A DNA stretch of 64,000 bases from Insolitispirillum peregrinum (GTDB lineage Bacteria; Pseudomonadota; Alphaproteobacteria; Rhodospirillales; Rhodospirillaceae): NCBI RefSeq assembly GCF_900156605.1, contig NZ_FTOA01000003.1, positions 186,001-250,000 of the forward strand, given 5' to 3'. A model generated the notes under the pieces. It was given only the letters and a program-made list of their open reading frames with translations. It ran no database searches and was not told the origin of the DNA. A program made the translations under genes and the position numbers. Below, piece by piece: positions 42,463 to 53,348 of the stretch (its first letter is position 1; each line of letters begins with the position of its first letter).

Positions 42463-44547
42463 ATGTCCATCCATCATCCTGCGCCGGTGCGGCTGTGGGA
42501 CCGGGCGATCCTTGCCCAGGCGGGACGGGCGGCGGTGTGCAAGCTCGACCCGCGCCAGATGGTCCGCAATCCGGTGATGTTTGCGACTGCCGTGGTGGCG
42601 GTGGTGGCGACGGTTCTCAGCCTGACCGCCACCAGTCATCAGGGCGTGATGAGCCAGATTACCCTGTGGCTGTGGTTCACCGTCCTGTTTGCCAACTTTG
42701 CCGAAGCCATTGCCGAAGGCCGTGGCAAGGCGCAGGCCGACAGCCTGCGGCGGACCAAAAGCGAAGCGGTGGCGCGGCGGGTTGTCTCGGCGGAGAGCGC
42801 GCTGGAGATGACCACCTGCGAGTCAGTCCCCGCCGAAGCGCTGCGGGCCGGTGATCTGGTCGAGTGCAAGGCCGGTGATTTGATCCCCGGCGATGGCGAT
42901 GTGGTGTTCGGCATCGCTACCGTTGATGAAAGCGCCATCACCGGAGAATCTGCGCCAGTGATCCGCGAGTCCGGGGGCGACCGCTCGGCGGTGACCGGCG
43001 GGACGCGGGTGATCTCGGACCGGATCGTGGTCAAGATCACCTGCAATCCGGGGGAGAGTTTTCTCGACCGCATGATCACGCTGGTCGAAGGTGCCAAGCG
43101 GCAAAAGACTCCCAACGAGATCGCCCTGACCATTCTGCTGGTCGGACTGACGCTGATCTTCCTGCTGGTGGTGGCGTCGCTGCCGGTGTTTGCCAGTTGG
43201 TCGCGGGTTGATATTCCGCTGATGTTTCTGGCCGCGCTGTTCGTGACCCTGATCCCGACCACCATTGGCGGCCTGCTGTCGGCGATTGGCATTGCCGGGA
43301 TGGACCGTCTGGTGACCTTTAACGTGATTGCCAAGTCCGGGCGGGCGGTCGAAGCAGCAGGAGACATTGATGTCCTGCTGCTGGACAAGACCGGCACCAT
43401 CACTCTGGGGGCGCGTCAGGCCGCCGAGTTCGTCCCGCTGGGCGGGATCAGCGAGCGTGATCTGGCCGAAGCCGCCTTTCTGTCGTCGCTGGCCGACGAC
43501 ACCCCGGAAGGCAAGTCGGTGGTCCTGCTGGCCCGCCAGCGGTTCGGCTTTCAGGCTCCGCCGACCGAAGACCTGAGCTTCATCCCCTTTTCGGCCCACA
43601 CCCGCATCAGCGGTGTGACCATTCGGGGGGCCTCGTGGGGCGGGGTGATGACCGCCACCAGTGAAATCCGCAAGGGGGCCAGTGATGCCATCCTGCGGCT
43701 GGTCACCCAGACCCGCGAGCTGACCGGCAGCATCGGGCGGGATCTGGCGCAGGCGGTCGAGCGGGTGGCGCGTAGTGGCGGCACGCCGCTGGTGGTGGCC
43801 CGCGATGGTCATCTGCTGGGGGTGATCCACCTGAAAGACACCATCAAGCCGGGGATCCGCGACCGCTTTGCCACCCTGCGGGCGATGGGCATCCGCACGG
43901 TGATGATCACCGGCGACAATCCGCTGACCGCCGCCGCCATTGCCGCCGAAGCCGGGGTGGATGATTTTCTCGCCGAAGCCACCCCGGAACGCAAGCTGGA
44001 GCTGATCCGGCAGTATCAGCAGGGCGGGCGGCTGGTGGCGATGTGCGGCGACGGCTCGAATGATGCTCCGGCACTGGCACAGGCCGATGTCGGGGTGGCA
44101 ATGAACACCGGCACCCAGGCGGCGCGCGAGGCGGGCAACATGGTCGATCTCGACAGCGACCCGACCAAGCTGATCGAAGTGGTGATGATCGGCAAGCAGT
44201 TGCTGATGAGCCGGGGCGCGCTGACCACCTTTTCGATTGCGAACGACGTGGCGAAATACTTTGCCATCATCCCGGCGCTGTTCATCACTGCTTTTCCGCA
44301 GTTGCAGGCGCTGAACGTGATGGGGCTGGCCAGCCCGCAGTCGGCGGTGCTGTCGGCGATCATTTTCAATGCGCTGGTGATCATTGCCCTGATCCCGCTG
44401 GCCCTGAAGGGGGTGCGCTATCGCCCCGGCGATGCCGCCACCATCCTGCGGCGGAACCTGCTGGTGTACGGGGTTGGCGGGCTGGTGGTGCCCTTTATCG
44501 GAATCAAGCTGATTGACCTGCTGGTCAGCGGGTTGGGTCTGGCATGA
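42463..44547 (+). CDS. kdpB: Potassium-transporting ATPase ATP-binding subunit
   Basis: The 694-residue P-type ATPase subunit. Markers in order: the actuator TGES motif ([12 protein letters not shown]), the phosphorylated aspartate in [12 protein letters not shown], the nucleotide-binding KGAS equivalent ([10 protein letters not shown]) and the hinge MVTGDN-type motif ([20 protein letters not shown]), then [20 protein letters not shown]. It drives uptake of potassium through KdpA at very low external potassium. Confidence 0.97.
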   Translation: MSIHHPAPVRLWDRAILAQAGRAAVCKLDPRQMVRNPVMFATAVVAVVATVLSLTATSHQGVMSQITLWLWFTVLFANFAEAIAEGRGKAQADSLRRTKSEAVARRVVSAESALEMTTCESVPAEALRAGDLVECKAGDLIPGDGDVVFGIATVDESAITGESAPVIRESGGDRSAVTGGTRVISDRIVVKITCNPGESFLDRMITLVEGAKRQKTPNEIALTILLVGLTLIFLLVVASLPVFASWSRVDIPLMFLAALFVTLIPTTIGGLLSAIGIAGMDRLVTFNVIAKSGRAVEAAGDIDVLLLDKTGTITLGARQAAEFVPLGGISERDLAEAAFLSSLADDTPEGKSVVLLARQRFGFQAPPTEDLSFIPFSAHTRISGVTIRGASWGGVMTATSEIRKGASDAILRLVTQTRELTGSIGRDLAQAVERVARSGGTPLVVARDGHLLGVIHLKDTIKPGIRDRFATLRAMGIRTVMITGDNPLTAAAIAAEAGVDDFLAEATPERKLELIRQYQQGGRLVAMCGDGSNDAPALAQADVGVAMNTGTQAAREAGNMVDLDSDPTKLIEVVMIGKQLLMSRGALTTFSIANDVAKYFAIIPALFITAFPQLQALNVMGLASPQSAVLSAIIFNALVIIALIPLALKGVRYRPGDAATILRRNLLVYGVGGLVVPFIGIKLIDLLVSGLGLA

Positions 44548-44558
44548 ACGGAGGACGA

Positions 44559-45137
44559 ATGATGTGGTCGGTGATGCGGGCCGCTGGTGGCCTGGTACTG
44601 GTGATGACGATGATGACCGGGGTGGCCTATCCCCTGACGGTGACCGGGGTGGCGCAGGCGGTCTTTCCATGGCAGGCCGGGGGCAGTCTGCTGGAGCGGG
44701 ACGGGGTGCCGGTGGGATCGGCCCTGATCGGGCAGGCGTTCAGCCAGCCGGGCTATTTCCATGGCCGCCCCTCGCTGGCCGGGACCGGCTATGATGCCGC
44801 CTCGTCGGGGGCCAGCAATCTGGCTCCGTCCAGCGCGGCGCTGATGGCGGCTATTGACCAGCGGGCGGCAGCCTTGCGGCAGGAAAACCCCGAGGCCCCG
44901 CATGACGTGCCGGTCGATCTGGTGACCGCCTCGGCGTCCGGGCTTGATCCGCACATTTCCCCGGCGGCGGCCTTGTGGCAGGTTAACCGGGTGGCGCGGG
45001 CACGCGGGGCGTCTCCCGAGGCGGTGCGGGCGCTGGTGATGGCCCATGTCGAAGGCCGGGCGCTGGGCTTTCTGGGTGAGCCGGTGGTCAATGTGCTGCG
45101 GCTGAATCAGGCGCTGGACCAGATGCAACCGCGATAA
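44559..45137 (+). CDS. kdpC: Potassium-transporting ATPase subunit C
   Basis: The 192-residue single-helix subunit: helix near the N terminus ([19 protein letters not shown]), then [17 protein letters not shown] and the conserved [20 protein letters not shown] block. A start at 44544 overlapping kdpB is open, but GGAGG lies five bases before the ATG at 44559, so I prefer this one. The stop is 21 bp before kdpD. Confidence 0.96.
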   Translation: MMWSVMRAAGGLVLVMTMMTGVAYPLTVTGVAQAVFPWQAGGSLLERDGVPVGSALIGQAFSQPGYFHGRPSLAGTGYDAASSGASNLAPSSAALMAAIDQRAAALRQENPEAPHDVPVDLVTASASGLDPHISPAAALWQVNRVARARGASPEAVRALVMAHVEGRALGFLGEPVVNVLRLNQALDQMQPR

Positions 45138-45158
45138 GCTGAAAGAGGAGACTTCCCG

Positions 45159-47843
45159 ATGCCCACCCCGGCCCCAACCCCGACGGAAGATGGCCGTCCG
45201 TCGCCCGATGCCCTGCTGCGCGCCGCGCGGCAGGAGGGGCGCGGCCACCTGAAAATCTTTCTCGGGGCAGCGCCGGGGGTGGGGAAAACCTACGCCATGC
45301 TCAGTGCTGCCCATGAACTGCTGCGGCAGGGGGTGGATGTGCTGGCCGGGGTGATCGAGCACCACGGGCGCGAGGAAACCCGCGCCCTGTTGCAGGGGAT
45401 GCCGCAGCAGCCCCTGATGACGCTGGACTACCGGGGACGCCCGTTTCAGGACATGGATCTGGACGGCATTCTGGCGCGGTCGCCCCGGCTGGTGCTGGTG
45501 GACGAATTTGCCCACAGCAACGTGCCGGGCTGCCGCCATGCCCGCCGCTGGCAGGATGTGGCCGAGCTGCTGGAGGCCGGGATTGATGTTTATACCACCC
45601 TCAACATCCAGCACCTCGAAAGCCTGAACGACATCGTGCAGCGCATTGCCGGGATCAAGGTGCGGGAAACGGTGCCGGATACGGTGTTTGCGGCGGCGGA
45701 CGAGATCGAGTTGATCGACCTGCCGCCGCCGGACCTGATCCGCCGTCTGGAAGACGGCAAGGTCTATGTGCCCGAACAGGCCCGGCGGGCGATCCATCAT
45801 TTCTTCTCGCCCGCCACCCTGACCGCCCTGCGCGAAATGGCCTTGCGGCAGGCCGCCGAGCGGGTGGACCGTCAGATGGTTGATTACATGCGTGCCCATG
45901 CGATCACCGGGCCGTGGCCAACCCGGGAACGGGTGCTGGTGTACCTTGACCCTGACTGTGATGGCGAACGGCTGGTGCGCAGCGGCAAGCGGATGGCCGA
46001 GCGGCGGGGGGCGTCGTGGGGAGCGGTGGTGGTCGAAACACCCCATGCGGCGGTGCTGGACGAGGCCCGGCGCGACCGGCTGGCCGCCGCCTTGCGCCTG
46101 ACCTCCCGGTTGGGCGGCGACAGCACCACCATTCACGGGGATGATGCGGTGGAGGCCCTGCTGGGACACGCCCGCAGCAGCAATGCAACCGTGCTGGTGG
46201 TCGGACGGCAGCCCCGGCGCTGGTGGCGCCGGACGATGGCCGATCACCTGCTGGCCCGCAGTGGCGAGGTCAACCTGCTGGTGGTGGCCGAGCAGGCCCG
46301 GGGCAAGGACGAGGCTCAGGCCACCAGCCCGGCGGGCGTGGGCTGGTCGTGGCGGGCGGCGGTGGTGGCGTCGCTGGCGGTGGTCGGGGCGACGCTGGTC
46401 GGTCACGGCATTGACCTGTTGGGGCTGCCGTTGCCCAACATTTCGGTGGCCTATCTGATGGGGGTGTTGTTCGTCGCCATCCGGGCCGGGCAATTGCCCG
46501 CCATTGCAGCCTCGGTTGCCAGCTTCTTTGCCTTCAATTTCTTTTTTACCGAGCCGCGCTACACCTTTGCCATCACCGACACCCAGAACATCCTGACGGT
46601 GGTGTTCTTTCTGCTGGCGGCGGTGGTGGTCAGCCGGATGGCCGCCCGCCTGCGGGTGCAGGTGCAGGTGTTGCGTGAAAATGCCCGGCGGACGGAAACC
46701 CTTTATGCCTTTGGCCGCAAGGTCAGCGCCGCCGTGACCCAGGACGATGTGCTGTGGGCGATTGCCCACCATGTCGCCTCGACGGTCCATGGCTCGTCAG
46801 TGATCCTGTTGCCTGCCGAGGGTGGCTTGCAGGTGGCGGCGGCCTATCCCCCGGAAGACAATCTTGATGACCGCTCGGCGGCGGCGGCGGAATGGGCGTG
46901 GAGCCACGAGCAGGTGGCCGGGCGCGGCACCAGCACCCTGCCTGCCGCCCAGTGGCTGTTCATGCCGCTGAAGACCGCGCGTGGGGCGGTCGGGGTGCTG
47001 GGGGTGCATGTCGCCTCGCCGCAGGCTCCGCTGCCCGATACCATGCGGCTGGTGGAAACGCTGGCCGATCAGGCGGCGATTGCGCTGGAACGAACGACGC
47101 TGGTGCAGGACATCGAAGCGGCCCGGGTGGCGACCGAGCGGGAACGGCTGCGTTCGGCGCTGCTGTCGTCGTTGTCCCATGACCTGCGCACGCCGCTGGT
47201 GTCGATCATGGGGGCTTCCTCCAGCCTGCTCAGTTATGGCGACCGGCTGGATAATGGCAGCCGTACCGAGCTGGCGCAGACCATTCAGGACGAAGCCGAA
47301 CGGCTGAACCGCTTTGTGCAGAACCTGCTCGACATGACCCGGCTGGGGGCGGGGGCGCTGGTGCCGAAACGCGACTGGGTGGATGTGCAGGACCTGTTGC
47401 GCAGTGTGGTCGGTCGGGCGGCACGCCTGACCGACCAGCATGTGGTGCAGGTCGAAATCACCCCGCAGATGCCATTGCTGTATGTCGATGGGGTGCTGAT
47501 GGAGCAGGTGGTGTTCAACCTGCTGGACAATGCCTGCAAATATGCCCCTGCCGGGACGGTGGTCAAGCTGTGGGCCTCGCATACGGCAGGGCAGGCAGTG
47601 ATCGAGGTGGTCGATCAGGGGCCGGGGATTCGGCTGGCGGACCGCGAGCGGGTGTTTGACATGTTTTATCGGGTCGATCAGGGCGACCACCGTTCCGGTA
47701 CCGGGTTGGGGCTGGCGATTTGCCGGGGGATCGTGCAGGCCCATGGCGGGACCATCGTTGCCGATGGTGGCTTGCACGGGGTGGGAACCGGGGTGATTAT
47801 CCGTCTGCCGCTGTCTGCTCCCCCCGCCGAGGCTCCGCCATGA
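45159..47843 (+). CDS. kdpD: Osmosensitive potassium-channel sensor histidine kinase
   Basis: 894 residues: N-terminal KdpD domain with a Walker-like loop (GAAPGVGKTYAML) and the DEFAHSN motif, a universal-stress-protein-like domain (about 250-365), four membrane helices (about 400-500), a GAF-like region and the kinase core with H-box SLSHDLRTPL, N-box NLLDNACKYAP and G-box GTGLGLAIC. It phosphorylates KdpE under potassium limitation. AGAGGAG lies before the ATG; the stop overlaps kdpE. Confidence 0.97.
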   Translation: MPTPAPTPTEDGRPSPDALLRAARQEGRGHLKIFLGAAPGVGKTYAMLSAAHELLRQGVDVLAGVIEHHGREETRALLQGMPQQPLMTLDYRGRPFQDMDLDGILARSPRLVLVDEFAHSNVPGCRHARRWQDVAELLEAGIDVYTTLNIQHLESLNDIVQRIAGIKVRETVPDTVFAAADEIELIDLPPPDLIRRLEDGKVYVPEQARRAIHHFFSPATLTALREMALRQAAERVDRQMVDYMRAHAITGPWPTRERVLVYLDPDCDGERLVRSGKRMAERRGASWGAVVVETPHAAVLDEARRDRLAAALRLTSRLGGDSTTIHGDDAVEALLGHARSSNATVLVVGRQPRRWWRRTMADHLLARSGEVNLLVVAEQARGKDEAQATSPAGVGWSWRAAVVASLAVVGATLVGHGIDLLGLPLPNISVAYLMGVLFVAIRAGQLPAIAASVASFFAFNFFFTEPRYTFAITDTQNILTVVFFLLAAVVVSRMAARLRVQVQVLRENARRTETLYAFGRKVSAAVTQDDVLWAIAHHVASTVHGSSVILLPAEGGLQVAAAYPPEDNLDDRSAAAAEWAWSHEQVAGRGTSTLPAAQWLFMPLKTARGAVGVLGVHVASPQAPLPDTMRLVETLADQAAIALERTTLVQDIEAARVATERERLRSALLSSLSHDLRTPLVSIMGASSSLLSYGDRLDNGSRTELAQTIQDEAERLNRFVQNLLDMTRLGAGALVPKRDWVDVQDLLRSVVGRAARLTDQHVVQVEITPQMPLLYVDGVLMEQVVFNLLDNACKYAPAGTVVKLWASHTAGQAVIEVVDQGPGIRLADRERVFDMFYRVDQGDHRSGTGLGLAICRGIVQAHGGTIVADGGLHGVGTGVIIRLPLSAPPAEAPP

Positions 47844-48529
47844 CCGCTCACCTGCTGGTGATTGATGATGAACCGCACATCCGCAAGTTTCTACGTATTT
47901 CCCTGACCGCCAACGGCTATCGGGTCAGCGAAGCCGCCACTGCGCAGGAGGGTTGCGAGGCGGCGCGCACGTTGTCGCCTGATCTGGTGATCCTTGACCT
48001 TGGTTTGCCCGATGGCGACGGGCAGGAGGTGATCAGCGCCATTCGGGCGGTGTCGGCCTGCCCGGTGCTGGTGCTGTCGGTGCGGGCGGATGAATTCGAC
48101 AAGGTGGAGGCGCTGGATCGCGGGGCCAATGACTATGTGGTCAAGCCATTCGGGATTGCCGAACTGATGGCGCGGCTGCGGGTTCTGTTGCGGGCCGACC
48201 GCACCAGCCAGCAGCCTGCCGAGGTGGTGACCGCCGGAGCGGTCAGCATCGATCTGACCCGCCGTCTGGTCACCCGGCGGGGCGAGGCGGTGCATCTGTC
48301 GCGGCGGGAATGGGACTTGCTCAGTTGCCTTGCCCGTCACCCCGACCATGTGCTGCCGCACCGGCAGATCCTGAAAGAGGTGTGGGGTCCGGCCCATGTG
48401 GAGGACACCGCCTATCTGCGGGTCTACATGGGGCAGCTCCGGCAAAAGCTGGAGGACAATCCGGCGGAGCCAAAGCTGTTGCTGACCGAGTCCAGCCTTG
48501 GCTATCGCCTGAATACCGGAGAGGGGTAA
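47840..48529 (+). CDS. kdpE: Response regulator KdpE
   Basis: A 229-residue OmpR-type regulator: receiver domain (LVIDDEPHIRKFLRISL, phosphorylated Asp in LVILDLGLPDGDG, Lys in VVKPFGIAEL) and a winged-helix DNA-binding domain (VHLSRREWDLLSCLARHPDHV, then RVYMGQLRQKLE). It overlaps kdpD by ATGA and ends the operon. kdpE is convergent with cydC, with only 9 bp between the stops and no separate terminator. Confidence 0.96.
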   Translation: MTAHLLVIDDEPHIRKFLRISLTANGYRVSEAATAQEGCEAARTLSPDLVILDLGLPDGDGQEVISAIRAVSACPVLVLSVRADEFDKVEALDRGANDYVVKPFGIAELMARLRVLLRADRTSQQPAEVVTAGAVSIDLTRRLVTRRGEAVHLSRREWDLLSCLARHPDHVLPHRQILKEVWGPAHVEDTAYLRVYMGQLRQKLEDNPAEPKLLLTESSLGYRLNTGEG

Positions 48530-48538
48530 GCCCTCCCG

Positions 48539-50266
48539 TTATGGCAGGGTCTCGAACAGACCCTGCACATAGGCGTTGCGGGCCAGCAGTTCCGGCAACG
48601 GGCCACTGTCCACAATCCGCCCCGCCGACAGGACGATGATCCGGTCCATCTTCTCCAGCCCGGTCGGGCGGTGGGTCAACAGGATCACCGTCCGCTGGCG
48701 CTGTTCGTCCAGCACGGCGTCAATCATCGCCTGTTCGGTCAGCGGGTCCAGTCCTTCGCCGGGTTCGTCCAGCAGCAGGACCGGTGCGCCGGTCAGCAGG
48801 GCGCGGGCAATCGCCAGACGGCGGACTTCGCCGCCGGACAGGGTTTGCCCGGCGGTGCCGACCATGGTCTTTTCGCCATCGGGCAGGCGGGCCAGCACAC
48901 GATCAAACCCGGCGGCCTTGACTGCCGCCTGCACCTGCTCGGTGGTGGCATCGGGGGCCCCCAGCCGCAGGCTGTCGGCCAGCGGGCCGGACAGGATGTA
49001 GGGGCTTTGGCGGACCATGGTGATCCGGCTGTGCAGGTCGTCCTGCGTCAGGCTGCGCAGGTCCAGCCCGCCCAGTGTGACCTGACCGCTGTCGGGATCG
49101 CGCAGGCGCAGCAGCAGGGCGGCGAGGGTGGATTTGCCTGCCCCGCTTTCCCCGACGATGGCGACCCGGCTGCCTGCCGGAATGTCCAGCGTCAGGCCAT
49201 CCAGCGAGGCGCGGCCCTGATCGGGGTAATGCACGCGCACGTCAGACAGCCGCAGGTCGGTACTGGCGGGCAGCGGTAAAGGTTGGGCCGGATCGCAGAC
49301 TGACGGAGTGCGGTCCAGAATGGCAAAAATCCGCCGGGCCGACGCCAGCGCGGCGGGAATGCCGGTCAGGGCATCGGGAACGGCGGCCAGAGCCTCGGCG
49401 CTGGCCAGCAGGCCGAGCACCACCATGGTCAGCGAGGCTCCCTCCAGCGCACCAGTGGCGACCAGCGGGATCAGCAGGACCATCGCCGCGACCACTGCCA
49501 GATCGGCCGACAGGGCCACGCCAGCCTGTCCGGTCAGGCCCAGCCGGGCCACCTGTTGTTCGGCAGTCAGCAGGGCATCCATCTGCTGCTGTAACCGCTG
49601 TGTGCGGGCGGCAGCGGCGCCGGTCATCAACAACGGCGACAGGCCATCGAAGGTTTCGGTCAGCTCGCGGCGCAGTTCGGCCGTCTGGGCGGTGATGGTC
49701 TCGCCTGCCGGACGGGCCAGTTGCCCGAGGATCGCAGGCAGCACAAAGCCACCCGCAATCAAAATGACAGCCACCGCCAGCGCCAGCGCGGGCACCAGCA
49801 GGGCCAGCACCGCAATGATCACCGCCACCGTCAGCACCGCCACCGACAGCGGCGACACCAGCCGCAGGAACACCAGTTCAAGGCGGTCGGTGTCTTTGGT
49901 CAGGCGGGTGACCAGATCGCCGGTCCCGAGGTCGCCGGTATCGGCAGGCACCAGCGGTTCCAGTCCGGCGAACAGACGGCTGCGGATGGTGGTCAGCAGA
50001 CGCAGGGTGGCTTCGTGGCTGATCACCCGGTCGGCATAGCGCCCGCCGGTACGGATGATCGCAAACATGCGGATCAGGGCGGCGGGGGTGAAATAGTTGA
50101 TGGTCAGTCCGGCCACCCCGGCCAGCCCCATGGCGGTGATGAACCAGCCCGAGGTGGCCAGCAGGCCGATGTTGGCGAGGGTGGCGGCGGTGGAAATGAC
50201 GATCGACAGGGCGATCCAGCCCGCTTGCGGGCGGCCCAGAGACAACAGACGCCACAGGGTGCTCAT
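48539..50266 (-). CDS. cydC: Heterodimeric ABC exporter subunit CydC
   Basis: A 575-residue ABC exporter half: six-helix membrane domain (starts WRLLSLGRPQAGWIALSIVI, LATSGWFITAMG is the CydC hallmark), then an ATPase domain with Walker A GESGAGKST, signature LSGGEVRRLAIA and VLLLDEPGEGLDP. With CydD it exports cysteine and glutathione (or haem in newer proposals), needed to assemble cytochrome bd. It overlaps cydD by ATGA and is the last gene of the cyd operon. Confidence 0.95.
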   Translation of the reverse strand: MSTLWRLLSLGRPQAGWIALSIVISTAATLANIGLLATSGWFITAMGLAGVAGLTINYFTPAALIRMFAIIRTGGRYADRVISHEATLRLLTTIRSRLFAGLEPLVPADTGDLGTGDLVTRLTKDTDRLELVFLRLVSPLSVAVLTVAVIIAVLALLVPALALAVAVILIAGGFVLPAILGQLARPAGETITAQTAELRRELTETFDGLSPLLMTGAAAARTQRLQQQMDALLTAEQQVARLGLTGQAGVALSADLAVVAAMVLLIPLVATGALEGASLTMVVLGLLASAEALAAVPDALTGIPAALASARRIFAILDRTPSVCDPAQPLPLPASTDLRLSDVRVHYPDQGRASLDGLTLDIPAGSRVAIVGESGAGKSTLAALLLRLRDPDSGQVTLGGLDLRSLTQDDLHSRITMVRQSPYILSGPLADSLRLGAPDATTEQVQAAVKAAGFDRVLARLPDGEKTMVGTAGQTLSGGEVRRLAIARALLTGAPVLLLDEPGEGLDPLTEQAMIDAVLDEQRQRTVILLTHRPTGLEKMDRIIVLSAGRIVDSGPLPELLARNAYVQGLFETLP

Positions 50267-52035
50267 TTCTGTTCTCCCTTCAGGGTGGTCTGTTCTCCCT
50301 TTCGGGTGGCAACCATGCGGGCATAGGTTCCGCCCTGTGCCAGCAGCGCCTCGTGGGGACCGTCTTCGATCACCTGCCCGGCGGACAGCACCACGATGCG
50401 GTCAGCGTCGCGCACGGTGGACAGGCGATGGGCAATGGTCAGCATGGTGCGGCCTTGTCGCAGGCGATGCAGGGCGAGGGTGATCGCCTGCTCGGTGGCG
50501 GGGTCAAGGTGGGCGGTCGGCTCGTCGCACAGGACCAGCGGGCCGGGGGCATAAAAGGCCCGCGCCAGTGCCATCCGTTGCGCTTCGCCACCGGACAGGC
50601 CATGGCCTCCATCGCCGATCACCGTCTGTACCCCGTGCGGCAGACGGGCGATGAAGGCCTCGGCCTCAGCGTCGTGGATGGCGGCGTGCAGACGGGCCGG
50701 GTCAGGCGCGCCGCTGGCGGTCAGCGCCCGCCCCATGGCGATGGCGTCGGCCACCGTTCCATGCGGCAGGTGCGAGCGTTGCGCCAGATGGGTCACCTGC
50801 TGCCGCCAGTCGGTCAGCGACAGGCTGGACAACGGCTGGTCATCAAGAAAAATCCCGCCGCTGTCCGGGGTGATGAAGCCGCACAACAGGCCGAACAGGG
50901 TGGTCTTGCCAGCACCGCTTTCGCCGACGATGGCGACATGCTCGCCCGCGCGGATGGTCAGCGACAGGCCGTTCAGCGCCGTGCGACCACTGCCATAGCG
51001 CACCGTCACGTTTTCCAGACGCAGGGTTTGCCAGGCCGGGACCGGCGTGGCGACGGCAGAAACCTCGGGAACCGGACGGGCGAGGAAGGCGGAAATCTTT
51101 TCGGCGGCGGCGGTGGCTTCCATGCGGGCGTGGCGCTGGGTGCCCATCAGGCGCAGCGGCGTATAGAATTCGGGGGCCAGCAGCAGCAGGAAAAAGCCGG
51201 TGTGAAAATCAAGCGATCCATCAAGCAGGCGGAACCCGATCAGCACCGCCACCAGCGCCACCGAAACCGAGGCAAAGAATTCCAGCACCAGCGCCGACAG
51301 GAACGCCTTGCGCAACACGCTCATGGTGTCGCGGCGATAGGCTTCGGCCATTGCTCCGACCGCCTCGACCATCCGCTGGCTGGCGCGCAGGACCTTCAGG
51401 TCCGGCAGGCCGCGCAGGGCTTCCAGCAGGTGGCCGCCCAGCCGCAGCAGGGTGGCCCACTGGCGCTGATTGGCTTTCTGCGCCGCCTTGCCCGCCAGAA
51501 TCAGGAACAGCGGCATCAGCGGCAGGCTGAGGGCCAGAATGCCCGCCGTCTGCCAGTCGAGCGGCAGGGTGATCGCCAGAATCACCGGCGGCAGAACCAT
51601 CACCGGCGCGCGGGCCGGCAGCCAGCGCCGCCAATAGGCTTCGGTTCCGGCCACCGCGTCCAGATGGACGGCAGCCATTTCCCCCGGCGAGGTATCGGCC
51701 AGCCGCACCGGACCAAGGCGCAGGGCATGGTCCAGCAGGCGGGCAAACAGGTGGCGACGGATGGCCGATCCTGCGCGCAGGGTCAGGTGTTCGGTCAGTT
51801 GCCCCAGCACCAGGCGGAGCAAAAACAGACCCGCCAGAGCGGCGATCCGGCTCTGGCAGGCGGCAAGGTCGGCCCTGGCAAACACCACCATGGTGATGAT
51901 GTCGGCCATGATCCAGGCGGCGGCCAGTCCGGTCAGGCCCTGCACCGCGCGGGCGGTCAGGGCCAGCGGCATCAGGCGTCCCGCCGTCCGGCCAGCCGTG
52001 CGGATCAGGGAAGAGGTATCGGCAGTTTTTGTCAC
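50263..52035 (-). CDS. cydD: Heterodimeric ABC exporter subunit CydD
   Basis: 590 residues with a six-helix exporter domain and an ATPase domain (Walker A GESGAGKTT, signature LSGGEAQRMALA, LVLCDEPTAHLDP). The DTSPGEMAAVHLDAVAGTEAY loop and MPLFLILAGKAA are CydD features. The GTG start overlaps the cydX stop by GTGA. Partner of CydC. Confidence 0.95.
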   Translation of the reverse strand: MTKTADTSSLIRTAGRTAGRLMPLALTARAVQGLTGLAAAWIMADIITMVVFARADLAACQSRIAALAGLFLLRLVLGQLTEHLTLRAGSAIRRHLFARLLDHALRLGPVRLADTSPGEMAAVHLDAVAGTEAYWRRWLPARAPVMVLPPVILAITLPLDWQTAGILALSLPLMPLFLILAGKAAQKANQRQWATLLRLGGHLLEALRGLPDLKVLRASQRMVEAVGAMAEAYRRDTMSVLRKAFLSALVLEFFASVSVALVAVLIGFRLLDGSLDFHTGFFLLLLAPEFYTPLRLMGTQRHARMEATAAAEKISAFLARPVPEVSAVATPVPAWQTLRLENVTVRYGSGRTALNGLSLTIRAGEHVAIVGESGAGKTTLFGLLCGFITPDSGGIFLDDQPLSSLSLTDWRQQVTHLAQRSHLPHGTVADAIAMGRALTASGAPDPARLHAAIHDAEAEAFIARLPHGVQTVIGDGGHGLSGGEAQRMALARAFYAPGPLVLCDEPTAHLDPATEQAITLALHRLRQGRTMLTIAHRLSTVRDADRIVVLSAGQVIEDGPHEALLAQGGTYARMVATRKGEQTTLKGEQK

Positions 52036-52154
52036 GGGGTTTTCCGTCGGTCGTCATCGCTGTCGAGGGTATCGCGGAATTCGTACCACATGACATTGAT
52101 GACGGCGATAGCGGCGGCGGCAGTTACGCCCAGAATCCATGCAAAATACCACAT
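52032..52154 (-). CDS. cydX: Cytochrome bd small subunit CydX
   Basis: A 40-residue membrane peptide starting MWYFAWILGVTAAAAIAVIN, with the family pattern MWYFAWILG and a WYE motif after the helix, then an acidic/basic tail (DSDDDRRKTP). CydX packs against CydA and stabilises the haems. AAGGAG lies ten bases before the ATG. It sits between cydB (32 bp upstream) and cydD (4-base overlap). It is too short for default gene finders. Confidence 0.9.
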   Translation of the reverse strand: MWYFAWILGVTAAAAIAVINVMWYEFRDTLDSDDDRRKTP

Positions 52155-52186
52155 CTGAGGGGTCTCCTTGCGGCCTGATAGGCGGC

Positions 52187-53338
52187 TTAATAGGCGGAAT
52201 GTGAATTCCTGTTTATCTCTTCGGCGGTTACGCGGCCCCACATGCGGGTATAACACCAGACAGTGTAGGCCAATACGATCGGCAAAAAGATCACCACCGC
52301 CCAGAACATCACGGTCAGGGTCTTGTGGCTGGAAGCGGCATCCCAGACGGTCAGGCTGGAGTTCGGGTCCAGACTGGACGGCATGATGAACGGGAACATC
52401 GCCAGTCCGGCGGTGGCAATGATGCCTGCCATCGCCAGCGCGCTGGTGACAAAGCCCAGTCCCGGACGGCGGGCCGAAGCGAGCAAGGCGGTCAGCAGCG
52501 GGGCCAGCAGTCCGACCGCCGGAGCCAGCAGGGCCAGCGGCTGGCTGTGGTAAATGTCGAACCATGCCCCGGCGGCGCGCACCACCGTTTTGGCCAGCGG
52601 GTTGGGCAGGGCAGCATGGGACGGTTCGGCAACGATGCGATAGCCGTCAATGGCGCTCCACAGCCACAGCCCGGCCAGCCCGAAGGTCAGCGTCACCAGC
52701 GGGGCGAGCAGCCGGACCAGCCGCCGCGACCGCTCGGCCACCTCGCCCGAGGCGCGCAACTGCAACCACAGCCCGCCGTGGACGGTCAGCATGGTCAGGC
52801 TGAGCAGGCCGGTCAGCAGGGCAAACGGGTTCAGCAGCGGCAGCAGGGCGGTCAGCAGCGAGCCTTGATAATGCACCCGCAGCAGCTCGTCGAGGCGGAA
52901 CGGCACTCCTTGCAGCAGGTTGCCAAAAGCAACGCCAAAGATCAGCGCCGGGACGGCTCCGCCAATGAACAGCCCCCAGTCCCACGCACTCCGCCAGCGC
53001 GGATGGTCGATTTTCGAGCGGTAATCAAAGCCGACCGGGCGAAAGAACAGCGCGAACAGCACCAGCAGCATCGCCATGTAAAAGCCGGAGAACGCCGCCG
53101 CATAGACCGCAGGCCAGGCGGCAAAGATCGCCCCGCCCGCAGTGATGAACCACACCTGATTTCCGTCCCAGTGCGGGCCGACGGTGTTGATGGCAATCCG
53201 GCGTTCGGTATCGTTGCGGGCGACGAACGGCAGCAGGCTGCCGACGCCCATGTCCATGCCGTCGGTGATGGCAAAGCCGATCAGCAGGGTGCCGACCAGC
53301 ACCCACCACACCAGTTTCAGGGTTTCATAGTCCAGCAT
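52187..53338 (-). CDS. cydB: Cytochrome bd ubiquinol oxidase subunit II
   Basis: A 383-residue membrane protein with about nine helices, starting LDYETLKLVWWVLVGTLLIG; AITDGMDMGVG and GPHWDGNQVWFI are strictly conserved CydB motifs. It pairs with CydA in the bd oxidase, which reduces oxygen with quinol at high affinity. AAGGAGG five bases before the ATG. Confidence 0.97.
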   Translation of the reverse strand: MLDYETLKLVWWVLVGTLLIGFAITDGMDMGVGSLLPFVARNDTERRIAINTVGPHWDGNQVWFITAGGAIFAAWPAVYAAAFSGFYMAMLLVLFALFFRPVGFDYRSKIDHPRWRSAWDWGLFIGGAVPALIFGVAFGNLLQGVPFRLDELLRVHYQGSLLTALLPLLNPFALLTGLLSLTMLTVHGGLWLQLRASGEVAERSRRLVRLLAPLVTLTFGLAGLWLWSAIDGYRIVAEPSHAALPNPLAKTVVRAAGAWFDIYHSQPLALLAPAVGLLAPLLTALLASARRPGLGFVTSALAMAGIIATAGLAMFPFIMPSSLDPNSSLTVWDAASSHKTLTVMFWAVVIFLPIVLAYTVWCYTRMWGRVTAEEINRNSHSAY

Positions 53339-53348
53339 CACAGCCTCC

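Noticed and set aside
44418-46790. A 790-codon frame antisense to kdpC/kdpD
   Set aside because: Shadow of kdpD with low-complexity, His/Gln/Arg-rich composition.
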